IMG/VR virus record: IMGVR_UViG_3300023176_005819
Coordinates: 1-20,444 of that record
DNA length: 20,444 bases
Source of the DNA: a virus
Direction: 5' to 3' (one strand)
The notes beneath the pieces were generated by a model that ran no database searches, had not been told where the DNA came from, and saw only the letters and a list, made by a program, of their open reading frames with translations. This document shows positions 10,101-16,177 of this stretch, piece after piece (the stretch's first letter is position 1; each line of letters starts with the position of its first letter). Both the position numbers and the translations under genes were made by a program.

Positions 10101-13100
10101 TTACCAACTGCTGGTTTTGTGAATACAAATGATGTCGATATAGCATTGTTTGAAAAAACAGATCTAAATGGCACTAGTGGAATTGTTTTCTTGAATCAAG
10201 TCGAAGATGGAACAACTATTTGGGTTGCAAAAGACAACGTTTACAATTGGAATGTTTACAGAGCAGAACAAGTCGCAAACATAAAGTCTATCACAGAGAA
10301 TGACACAGGTGTGTTGACTGTTGTATTTTATGACGCACACGAATTAGCAACTAACGAATGGTTAGTGATACAAGACTTAAGTACTGAAGTAAACGGTGCT
10401 TACAAAGTAACCAAAGTAAACAGCACGACAGAAATTGAAATTTCTAACACAATTGAATCAGCATATGTCCAAGTAACAGCAGATGCCAATGTAGTTACAT
10501 CTGATTCTGGATTATACAGTGCAGACCATACAACAGGAAGTGTATACAGATTGGTAAGTGTTAGAGCAGAATCATATACAGATTTAAGTAGTGGTTATTT
10601 CTCTACATTAGCAGATGATTCGTTGGCTTGGGTCGATAACAATGCAGACGGTAAGCCAGCAGTTTATAAAAAGACAAGTGGAGATTGGACGCAATACAGA
10701 GTACAACAAGATGTTGTTGATACAAAACTAATTAGTAAGGCATTGATATATGACAAAACAACAGAAGTAACTGATGTAGATTTAGACTATATAGATCCAT
10801 TAAATGGTAAATTGTTGGGTGATGCTCAAGAAAATATCGATTACATTACTATACAAGATCCAGCCATATACAATTACGATACAAGCCTAACTGGAGTTGT
10901 ATGGGCAGAACAACACGTTGGCGAAATTTGGTGGGATATTTCAAACACAAGATTCCTTGATTACTATGCAAGTGATGAAAACTATGCAAGTAAAAATTGG
11001 GGTACACTGTTTCCTGGAAGCACAGTAGATGTTAGACAGTGGGTTAAAAGTTCTTTACCACCATCAAAGTATACAGGTGTTGGTACTGTAGTTGATGCAA
11101 CAAAGTACACACAAGTATCAAAAGTTAATTCAGCAAATACAATTACACAAAATTATTACTTCTGGGTAACTGGCGTTGACAGTATTCAAAACAATAAGAC
11201 ATTGAGTTTGAATAATATAAAGACTTATATTTCTACACCAACTGCATCGGGAATACCGTATGCGGCATTTGTAGATAGAAGTACAGTGGCACTTTACAAC
11301 GCAAACAAATATATTCTTGATGGAATACTACACATCTCTTACGATAAAACAGAAAGTAAGAACAGTGTGTTTAACGAATTTAAGTTAATCAAGAAAAACA
11401 ACAAAAACAGTTTCTTAAGCGACAATACTTATTTAAAACTACAAGACAGTTTAATCGGTGGTAACAAAGTTGGTTTATCAGTTCCTGATAAAACACTCAC
11501 ACCAGTGAGTAGAGTAGGTGTTGGATTTAGGCCAAGACAGTCTATGTTTGTTGATAGATTTTCGGCATTAAAGTCATACTTAACTTATGTAAACAGTGTA
11601 CTTGAACAACATATTATTTCAAACAACAAAGACTTTACACAACTCAACAAAGCAGAAGCAATGCCCGGAGAGTCAAGTGGTCAATGGGATAAGAAAGTAG
11701 CAGACTTAGATGAATTAGGATATCAAAATTTATTAACAGTTGCAGTTGGATACAAATACTTAGTGGAAGTTGACAGCGACAATCAAAGTGGTTGGAGTAT
11801 ATACGAAGTTGTTTCTGGACCTGCATTACAACTGATAAAAGTTCAATCTTATGACACAACACGCAGTTGGAGTTATGTTGATTGGTACAAAGATACTGCG
11901 GCCCAAAACGCAATATTTGAAGCAATTGTTGATGACACATCTAAATTAACATCAGTAACAGTTGCTGACAGCAAGTACATCAAAGTAAACACAAACAGCG
12001 ACGGTAAATTTGAAGTGTATCAATACACTGATGGAAATTACGAACGTGTTGGTTTAGAAGATGGAACAATAGCATTTAACAGTAGTATTTGGTCTGGACA
12101 ATCTACGCAAGATAATATCACAGTTGACTCAAGTTTATTCACTGCAGACAACATTTACAACAGAGCAAGTGCCGGCACAGGCGGAAATGAATTACGTAAT
12201 ATTATCAAAGCGATCAATGAAGATTTGTTCACAGGCGATTTATTAATAGAACGTAACAAAGCATTAATGGTTGTGTTTGATTATATTTTATCTGAACAAC
12301 AAAACATAGACTGGTTAACTAAAACAAGTTTCATTGACATTGAGCAAAAAGTCAGAGACCTAGCACAATACACAACATACAAAAAAGATGATCAAGAGTT
12401 TTTACAGAATTATATCAACGAGAGTAAGCCTTATCATACTGCAATCAAAGAATTTTTATTGAAGTACAGTGGAACAGATCAGTACAATGCAGATACATTA
12501 GACTTTGACTGTCCTGCATATTATGATACAACCTTTGGAAAATATATTAGTCCTGTTTTGGATTACGATGGGGTTGTATTAAAGTCAGATCAAAGTAACT
12601 TCGATGATGATGGAGTTGGACTCAAGGAAACAAATTACAACATCTGGGAATTAGATCCGTGGGATAATTGGTACAACAATAGACTACTAGATGTTAAGAG
12701 TTTTACAATTATAAATGCTGGTACTGGTTATACAGAAGTTCCTAAAGTTATTGTCACAGGTGGTGGAGCAACTACACAAGCAACTGCAACTGCTAGAATT
12801 AACAACAGTGGAAACATAATTGAGATTAACTTGGTTACAAATGGTGAAGGATATTCATCAACACCAACTGTAACAATTGAAGGCAACGGTACAGGTGCAA
12901 TAGTAACACCTGTCATGCAAAACCGATTGGTACGTAACGTTGTTACAACATTAAAGTACGATAGATTAGAATACGATTACACAGTTGTTGATTGGACAAA
13001 GAATACAACACTGAGAACAACCATAGACGATACAAGTGTAACTGTAGACGCAGATACATTAACAGTTGATTCTTATGATACAGTTTATGACGCAGGACAA

Positions 13101-15422
13101 TTGGTACGTCATGAAAATAAAGTTTACACACACAATGTAACTAGAGCATTTAAATCTAAGTTCTTACTAGACGACTTCACTATTGCAGATTCAAGCACAC
13201 TATCTTCTACTGATAGAACAATGGGTTACTACACACCTACTGTAAATATGACAGGATTAAATTTACCAATGTTAATTGATGGTGTTGAGTATCCAGGTGT
13301 ATTAGTTGATGATGTAGACTTCACAGATACAACAACTGTATTAGATGCAGAACTCAAGAGTTCATTTGGAAACACATATTTAGGCACAAGCACAGAAGAT
13401 ATATTAACAGAAGGCGGTGCGTTTATCGATGAGTACTCAAGTCATAGTCCGGAAGAATTAATTCCAGGTGCAATGTATGACACAGTTGATATCAAAGTTC
13501 ACACACGTCCTGGTTACGATTATCAAGACAACGGTCATGGATTTGCGGCAGACTATATAAGACATAGATACACAACTGCTGGATCAAATACATTCTCATT
13601 TGCAAATGTAGTAGAGCATCCAATTAAATTAATTGTTATAAATGGAACCACTGGTCGTAGATTACACGTAACAGAAGACTACACAGTTGATTGGGTAAAC
13701 AAAACAATCACAGTCATAGCAAATGCTTTTGATCAAGACACTATACAAATTAACGTTTACGAAATCGGCGGCGGTAACCAATTGTACAGAAACACTTATG
13801 TTGGTACAGACTTTACAACAGATTTAGATATTCCTGTTGCGGCACAAGAAATTTATGAGATCGTTATATTAGTAAACGGTGTGAGATTAACCAGTGGATT
13901 TTCATCTACAGCAGATGGTAAGTTAACTGTGGATAATACACTTACTACAGCAGACTCTACAGTCTCAGTTGACAAAGTATCAACTGTTGAAAATTCAATC
14001 ACAACTATTTCGTTTACACAAAACTACAGTGCAAGTGACTTTATTTCAATAACAGTATTTGGATTTGATGGTGAAAATTACGATTGGAGTTATCCAATTA
14101 ACACACATTATGATCCTTACACAGCAGACACAGAGAATGATATAACCGCTGATAGTACAGAACTAAGAGTAGATCAAGTTGGATTTGATGTAGGTGCAGA
14201 TGTGTATGTTGGTGGTAGAAACAGAATGTGTGCTATTGTTGAAAACAGTGGATTTAGATTGAGACCACCAGAGGCAAAACGTTATACAGGTGATGGAACT
14301 GAAACAGACTTTAGATTACCAACTACAGGCGACATAGATCACACACTAGTTTCAAACAGTGAGATAGTTGTATTTGTCGGCACAGAGAGACAAACACTAT
14401 CAACTGATTACACAGTAATAACAGTCGTTGATGGCAGTGATACATACAAAGAAGTAAGTTTCACTACAGCACCAACTAGTGGAAGTATCATAGATGTATA
14501 CACAACACACTCCGCAGAATACACATTTAGTGATGCAGGTATTGTACAAATTAAACCAAGTGTTGGTTTAGTTGGAACTGATCACATAGAAGTAACAACA
14601 TTTAATGACACAGATCAACAAGATATGTTAACAAATGTATTTGTTGGTCCCACTACAGTTACAACTCCTATTATAGAATTGTTTGACAGTGGTGCATTTG
14701 ATACAGTTAGTTTTGATTATGTTAGTACATCTGCAAGTGACACTAACTTGTTTGATGTGGGCAGAGATATTTCAAACGACAATAGACTATGGGTAACTGT
14801 CAATGGTGAATTCTTATTGGCAGATGCAGATTATTATGTTTCAGGAAGCAATGTTCTTGTTGGCGGGGACCTTTTATCTCCAACTGATGTAGTCGTTATT
14901 ACAAGTTTCACAAGTAACCTGGTTCCAGATGCAATCAGTTTTAGATGGTTCAAAGATATGAATGGTAATGTAGCAATGTATAAGATGGATGATTACCACA
15001 TAGAGAAATTAAAGTATGACGTCACAGCAGATGCTGATATTATGTATTTGGAAAACACTGCCAATATGCCAGTTCCAAACTTGACACTTGGAAACTTTGG
15101 TATTGTAATGATAGGTGCAGAACGTGTCACATACAGAGAATTAGACACAGTCAATCACACAATAAGTGGATTGCGTAGAGGTACTGCTGGCACAGCCGCG
15201 GCACCACACACAAAAGGTACATCAGTGGAAGACTTTAGTAGAAAACACTTCATTGAAAACACAGAAAAAGAGTCAACTACATTAGACAGTGTCACTAGTA
15301 CAACAAGTTATGAAGGTGATAAGATTTGGTATGCAAGTGGAGCCACTACTGCAAGTAATGGCATAGCACTACAAAACCAAACAACTACACAAGCAACATT
15401 TATTAAAAACGTAGATATTTAA
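4104..15422 (+). CDS. Giant virion structural protein (3,772 residues), baseplate/tail periphery
   Basis: One unbroken frame encodes a protein of roughly 0.4 MDa, several times longer than T4 gp7 (1,032), which holds this position after gp6 in T4. I recognise it as the very large structural protein of marine T4-like phages, not as a family with proven function. Landmarks: an N-terminal SWSPLIDLDKFINH region (116-135); a cupredoxin-like module (about 163-243); PWEMLGLSKKPTWWEDEYG (from 1263); DNTSIFNDLIYQPVTGLRQ (near 1700); GLLGYRPRDYL (near 1831); two GY-x3-P repeats (2870-2938); several NG…DYTV beta modules, mostly after 3170; and GAERVTYRE…GLRRGTAGTAA (about 3670-3700). I see no signal peptide, membrane segment or enzyme motif, and only about seven Cys. 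The ATG has no Shine-Dalgarno and lies six bases after the gp6 stop in the same frame, so coupled translation is likely. Baseplate-rim location is inferred from gene order; a tape-measure role is unlikely because it lacks long helices. Confidence 0.8.
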   Translation: MARNRSVDFLPEIFKTDPNKEFLSATLDQLTQEPKLKQVQGYIGNKFKGGVKTNDTYLTEPTIERANYQLETGVVFNDENNDVQQAITYPEIIDALKTQGANVTRHDRLFSSEAYSWSPLIDLDKFINHTQYYWMPNGPDSVDVQATEIDFTDTYVVTEEDNYYSFDGIAGENPTLTLARGGEYTFRADSEKFYIQTEPGTSGTKASTPNVSTREINGVTNNGGGNITFAVPEASAQQFYHDLTKVTNVDLATFSRFDSINGAVLSNLKTIDGVSDLNGKTIIFLDKTAGDSADLGWQYLDLFESNDGFESDAMDEPTYIDSQADRYSVYKIQYLTSGDSTVLKLVKIKAINKHEKFDINYGNTYAGLTFYKNSAGYFDEVPVLTASATKLYYQDATNADRFGIINLVDNVENVELNVDEDIVGKATYTSPNGVQFTNGLKVVFRGNVEPETYSEKTYWVEGVGTSIVLIPTENLITPESFTESETQPYDSLGYDSSSFDSALNSPIGIDYFTINRASNDLNAWTRGNRWVHKQVIEKTAEYNKTTPVFDNDNRAARPIIEFKPNLKLFNYGTESLGSVNIIDLTETDALSNVNGAASHEYDSYQVVDGTKIIFANDSDPDVKNKIYTVEFVDLQDDGTEEIRLVEHTTNILTDQLVVVENGTTQQGKVYHYNGTSWIASQQKTKLNQAPLFDIYDTNGKSFSDTATYKRTTFAGTKVFAYGVGTGLDDATLGFPLKYLSIDNIGDIVFENHLYTDTFTYDITDIKKNISDGFVRKYSDRTTYTNEIGWTTHIDEYVDDQVFNFTYNGTSLILDVILKSNLNTPNIKVYIDGKYCPSSDYTVTESLADNTTTVTFDIEVTTGADIYVTAISDQKSQVAYYSIPFNLENNPFNENSTEFTLGTVRNHYIEMGQNLMNLTGDISGSNNSRDLPNIEKYSRNIIQNSSPVIPLAKFLHSDKFDYFASLDFASNAYEKFKLKIIDYVNKNDTYDMIACDVLDAALKEINIGKNSLNAYYKSDMLPGATTPTTTKYTVTAITTTTFNTEEVYDFTQANGKAILVYINGVILTKDEDYTVSTDSANITVTKTLAVGDVVTIKEYDTTVGSYVPNTPSKMGLHPVYVPKKYTDNSYTTATEVIQGHDGSITVAYGDSRDDVLLEFENRIYNNIKVASDNLIPIIESDVIPGKFRTTDYTDEEVTSILSVSFLKWLASNRLEYKTQDYNAANEFTWNYTTAGSILDGTALKGHWRGVYKNYYDTDTPHTTPWEMLGLSKKPTWWEDEYGPAPYTSGNLVLWEDLEAGRIKDPSNTRIDTRYARANLTDVIPVDTAGNLKSPFEAIVNNYNSVDFKKSWVFGDQGPTETAWRRSSSYRFALQRLFALTKPAKYFALNIDRDLYKYDDTIGQYLWDGRYRLNATEVVTQKEDQPKHSYTNWVADYHNNNGCECIEISQELARTDVRLCYRMASFTDKSYLKIFTDKSSPDSSNTGLQIPDQNYKLLLHKNMPLAELQFSSVIVQRTADGYSVYGHSKTQPYFEIYRSVTTANGYAIGDYIVPTEFKNTVTTVPYGYVFTSKGAVVDFLASYGAFLEDKGMVFDDTENSTSLNWGQMAEEFLAWSGQDWGTGAIINLNPGAISLQFNKALSIVDDITKNNIDALDQNGLPLLKEDYAITRLDNSFRIQTVNNKSINLLKIKSISYEHLLVLDNTSIFNDLIYQPVTGLRQQRLRVVGFNTFEWNGQLDAQGFILNQDNVEDWKQDTYYTMGSIVKYKNSYWSSVKKLEPKETFEFGDWRKINYEDIKKGLLPNVANKAGQIREYYNKKTTNLESDVDLLAMGLLGYRPRDYLSTLDDVSRVNFYTRFIAEKGTTLSADVFKNVELDKQVTDYDIFENWAIKEATFGNSDNRVYVELELEKSKLESNPTLVEVVEDQSSITVVNGTTVDTSSITADTTEHTADPDRVVEVVRTPSTKKHQVINVSDIYAQSTTHTNSDIFPIRTTQLTDTNLPTAGFVNTNDVDIALFEKTDLNGTSGIVFLNQVEDGTTIWVAKDNVYNWNVYRAEQVANIKSITENDTGVLTVVFYDAHELATNEWLVIQDLSTEVNGAYKVTKVNSTTEIEISNTIESAYVQVTADANVVTSDSGLYSADHTTGSVYRLVSVRAESYTDLSSGYFSTLADDSLAWVDNNADGKPAVYKKTSGDWTQYRVQQDVVDTKLISKALIYDKTTEVTDVDLDYIDPLNGKLLGDAQENIDYITIQDPAIYNYDTSLTGVVWAEQHVGEIWWDISNTRFLDYYASDENYASKNWGTLFPGSTVDVRQWVKSSLPPSKYTGVGTVVDATKYTQVSKVNSANTITQNYYFWVTGVDSIQNNKTLSLNNIKTYISTPTASGIPYAAFVDRSTVALYNANKYILDGILHISYDKTESKNSVFNEFKLIKKNNKNSFLSDNTYLKLQDSLIGGNKVGLSVPDKTLTPVSRVGVGFRPRQSMFVDRFSALKSYLTYVNSVLEQHIISNNKDFTQLNKAEAMPGESSGQWDKKVADLDELGYQNLLTVAVGYKYLVEVDSDNQSGWSIYEVVSGPALQLIKVQSYDTTRSWSYVDWYKDTAAQNAIFEAIVDDTSKLTSVTVADSKYIKVNTNSDGKFEVYQYTDGNYERVGLEDGTIAFNSSIWSGQSTQDNITVDSSLFTADNIYNRASAGTGGNELRNIIKAINEDLFTGDLLIERNKALMVVFDYILSEQQNIDWLTKTSFIDIEQKVRDLAQYTTYKKDDQEFLQNYINESKPYHTAIKEFLLKYSGTDQYNADTLDFDCPAYYDTTFGKYISPVLDYDGVVLKSDQSNFDDDGVGLKETNYNIWELDPWDNWYNNRLLDVKSFTIINAGTGYTEVPKVIVTGGGATTQATATARINNSGNIIEINLVTNGEGYSSTPTVTIEGNGTGAIVTPVMQNRLVRNVVTTLKYDRLEYDYTVVDWTKNTTLRTTIDDTSVTVDADTLTVDSYDTVYDAGQLVRHENKVYTHNVTRAFKSKFLLDDFTIADSSTLSSTDRTMGYYTPTVNMTGLNLPMLIDGVEYPGVLVDDVDFTDTTTVLDAELKSSFGNTYLGTSTEDILTEGGAFIDEYSSHSPEELIPGAMYDTVDIKVHTRPGYDYQDNGHGFAADYIRHRYTTAGSNTFSFANVVEHPIKLIVINGTTGRRLHVTEDYTVDWVNKTITVIANAFDQDTIQINVYEIGGGNQLYRNTYVGTDFTTDLDIPVAAQEIYEIVILVNGVRLTSGFSSTADGKLTVDNTLTTADSTVSVDKVSTVENSITTISFTQNYSASDFISITVFGFDGENYDWSYPINTHYDPYTADTENDITADSTELRVDQVGFDVGADVYVGGRNRMCAIVENSGFRLRPPEAKRYTGDGTETDFRLPTTGDIDHTLVSNSEIVVFVGTERQTLSTDYTVITVVDGSDTYKEVSFTTAPTSGSIIDVYTTHSAEYTFSDAGIVQIKPSVGLVGTDHIEVTTFNDTDQQDMLTNVFVGPTTVTTPIIELFDSGAFDTVSFDYVSTSASDTNLFDVGRDISNDNRLWVTVNGEFLLADADYYVSGSNVLVGGDLLSPTDVVVITSFTSNLVPDAISFRWFKDMNGNVAMYKMDDYHIEKLKYDVTADADIMYLENTANMPVPNLTLGNFGIVMIGAERVTYRELDTVNHTISGLRRGTAGTAAAPHTKGTSVEDFSRKHFIENTEKESTTLDSVTSTTSYEGDKIWYASGATTASNGIALQNQTTTQATFIKNVDI
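4590..4832 (+). other. Cupredoxin-like beta domain inside the giant protein, copper ligands missing
   Basis: Residues 163-243 of the giant protein read as the plastocyanin-like module common in marine phage virion proteins: NPTLTLARGGEYTF, then FYIQTEPGTSGT, then a GVTNNG turn and ITFAVPEASAQQFYHD. In complete copies that I know, the last strand continues as Y-Y-x-C-x-x-H-x-x-M with copper-type ligands. Here the strand ends QQFYHDLTKV, with no Cys and no Cys-x2-His. The fold call comes from pattern memory; metal loss is seen directly. Confidence 0.5.
12711..12917 (+). repeat. Two GY-x3-P-x-V beta repeats in the giant protein
   Basis: Residues 2870-2938 hold two copies of one pattern: NAGTGYTEVPKVIVTGGG and TNGEGYSSTPTVTIEGNG, separated by an Ala/Thr-rich strand and a G-N-I-I-E-I-N-L-V strand. 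This G-x-G-Y-x3-P-x-V-x-I-x-G-x-G repeat is widespread in phage virion proteins and probably forms a short beta-solenoid or spacer. It is in frame and intact. Confidence 0.65.
13621..14915 (+). repeat. Series of NG…DYTV beta modules near the giant protein's C-terminus
   Basis: Four related modules follow each other at about 13623-13772, 13850-14068, 14358-14515 and 14781-14915. Each has a strand with V-x-V/I-x-G (VINGTTGR, LVNGVRL, VFVGTERQ, TVNGEFL), a D-Y-x-V or equivalent turn (DYTV, DYTV, DYYV; weakest in the second copy), and a late strand with D-x-I/V-x-V. Two more copies lie earlier at about 6579-6717 (KVYIDGKY…SDYTV) and 7266-7400 (VYINGVILTKDEDYTV). They look like the tandem beta modules of phage fibre and tail-tip proteins and may place adhesive surfaces at the protein's distal end. 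Copies are diverged at DNA level, so they are old. Confidence 0.55.
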
Positions 15423-15425
15423 ATG

Positions 15426-15433
15426 CATAAATA
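15426..15433 (+). promoter_or_regulatory. Candidate late promoter box (CATAAATA) before the 40-residue ORF
   Basis: The same CATAAATA octamer as at 690-697 lies in the 16-base gap after the giant gene. A T4-type late start 6 bases downstream of the box would fall on base 15439, the A of the next ATG. If functional it would yield a leaderless message for the 40-residue ORF and a leader of about 125 bases for the gene at 15564. The evidence is only the motif and its placement between genes. Confidence 0.4.
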
Positions 15434-15438
15434 GTGCT

Positions 15439-15561
15439 ATGAAGGAAGATAAGAAAACACAAAAACCTAAACCAAATGAAGCAGGTGCAATAAGTGTTGA
15501 GGCACATTTAAAAATATTTGATCCAAATACTGAGCAAGTATTTGTTAATAAAAGAAGTTAA
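15439..15561 (+). CDS. 40-residue ORF, truncated tandem paralogue of the next gene's N-terminus
   Basis: This short frame runs from ATG at 15439 to TAA at 15559-15561. After a Lys/Pro-rich start (MKEDKKTQKPKPNEAGA) it reads VEAHLKIFDPNTEQVFVNKRS. The neighbouring gene begins almost the same way: VEGFLKIFDPATNEIFFEG. The two copies share an exact 19-base stretch 92 bases apart. The small protein ends just where its paralogue continues into NAIHFENMS, so it looks like a partial duplicate that lost about 160 C-terminal residues, or a copy kept for a separate small role. Its stop is two bases from the next ATG, which suggests coupled translation. There is no Shine-Dalgarno sequence, and it sits directly after a candidate late promoter. 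The homology is clear; whether the peptide is made is open. Confidence 0.6.
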   Translation: MKEDKKTQKPKPNEAGAISVEAHLKIFDPNTEQVFVNKRS

Positions 15562-15617
15562 TTATGAAAGAAACAGCAAAACCAACAGTTGAAGGATTTT
15601 TAAAAATATTTGATCCA
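15507..15617 (+). repeat. Direct repeat pair from partial gene duplication
   Basis: A 19-base sequence (TTTAAAAATATTTGATCCA) occurs at 15507-15525 and again at 15599-15617, a spacing of 92 bases. Around it the two copies keep weaker similarity at DNA level and clear similarity at protein level (LKIFDP in both). This is the DNA trace of the tandem relation between the 40-residue ORF and the 201-residue gene, and could support deletion or expansion by recombination. Confidence 0.85.
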
Positions 15618-16169
15618 GCAACCAACGAAATATTTTTTGAAGGTTCAAACGCAATACACTTTGAAAATATGTCAGAGTCTTTGGCACAGAGTTTGTCTAA
15701 CAAAGACTTGGGTTACATATATCAAATGTCGTTTGGTAACGGTGGAACATCAGTTGATCCAACAGGAACTATAACATATCTTCCAGCAAACACAACAGGA
15801 CAAAATGCAGATTTGTATAACGAAACTTTTCAAAAAGTTGTTGATGATAATTCATTAACAAACACAGATACATCTAGAAACAATTTAACTGTGTTACATA
15901 CTTCTGGAAAAGTTTATACAGATATTTTAGTCAGTTGTTTGCTTGATTATTCGGAACCAACTGGACAACAAGCATTTGATAATTCAACAGATTTAGATGG
16001 AGAATATGTATTTGACGAATTAGGTTTAAAAACCTGGAACGGATCAGCAAGTGATCTGAGATTAATTACACACGTTGTATTTCATCCAGTACAAAAAGCA
16101 TTAAACAGGCAAATACAAATCGATTATACAGTTCGTATACAAACACTTACGAACCTTAGCACAACATAG
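15564..16169 (+). CDS. Conserved virion structural protein (201 residues), function unknown
   Basis: I recognise this as a protein family conserved in marine T4-like phages next to fibre genes, without an established role. Conserved-looking features in order are LKIFDPATNEIFFEGSNAIH and FENMS (18-42), MSFGNGGTSVDPTGTITYLP (about 52-71), a D-L-Y-N-E-T-F-x-K-V-V-D segment (about 82-93), LHTSGKVYTDI (about 111-121), YVFDELGLKTW (about 147-157) and THVVFHPVQKALNRQIQIDY (about 168-187) followed by TVRIQ. It appears to be a compact, mainly beta protein with no signal peptide or membrane segment. The start is two bases after the stop of its truncated paralogue, in the sequence TAATTATG; upstream DNA is purine-rich (AAAAGAAG), a weak ribosome site. 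Its stop overlaps the ribosome site of the next gene, so the fibre genes are probably co-translated with it. A tail or collar accessory protein is plausible from position only. Confidence 0.8.
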   Translation: MKETAKPTVEGFLKIFDPATNEIFFEGSNAIHFENMSESLAQSLSNKDLGYIYQMSFGNGGTSVDPTGTITYLPANTTGQNADLYNETFQKVVDDNSLTNTDTSRNNLTVLHTSGKVYTDILVSCLLDYSEPTGQQAFDNSTDLDGEYVFDELGLKTWNGSASDLRLITHVVFHPVQKALNRQIQIDYTVRIQTLTNLSTT

Positions 16170-16175
16170 AGGGAG
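16169..16175 (+). promoter_or_regulatory. Strong Shine-Dalgarno sequence (GAGGGAG) before the first fibre gene
   Basis: GAGGGAG begins on the last base of the preceding TAG stop and ends two bases before the ATG at 16178. It is the only strong Shine-Dalgarno sequence I find in the window; the gene at 19937 has a weaker AGGA and the other starts have A+T-rich leaders such as AATTATG. This suggests this fibre gene is translated at higher level or independently of coupling. Confidence 0.7.
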
Positions 16176-16177
16176 AT

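Noticed and set aside
11644-11940. 98-residue minus-strand open frame inside the giant gene
   Set aside because: No ribosome site or recognisable motif, Leu/Gln-rich composition typical of a reversed Thr/Asn-rich gene.
4104-15422. Giant protein as tail tape measure
   Set aside because: It lacks long helical or coiled-coil stretches and hydrophobic segments, lies after gp6, and is made of beta-type modules.
15423-15434. Mini-ORF ATG CAT AAA TAG right after the giant gene
   Set aside because: Three codons, no ribosome site; the bases are better explained as part of the CATAAATA box.
15545-15566. Programmed frameshift fusing the 40-residue ORF to the next gene
   Set aside because: The downstream frame is open only from 15552, no good slippery heptamer is visible, and fusion would duplicate the N-terminal segment; two separate starts are simpler.
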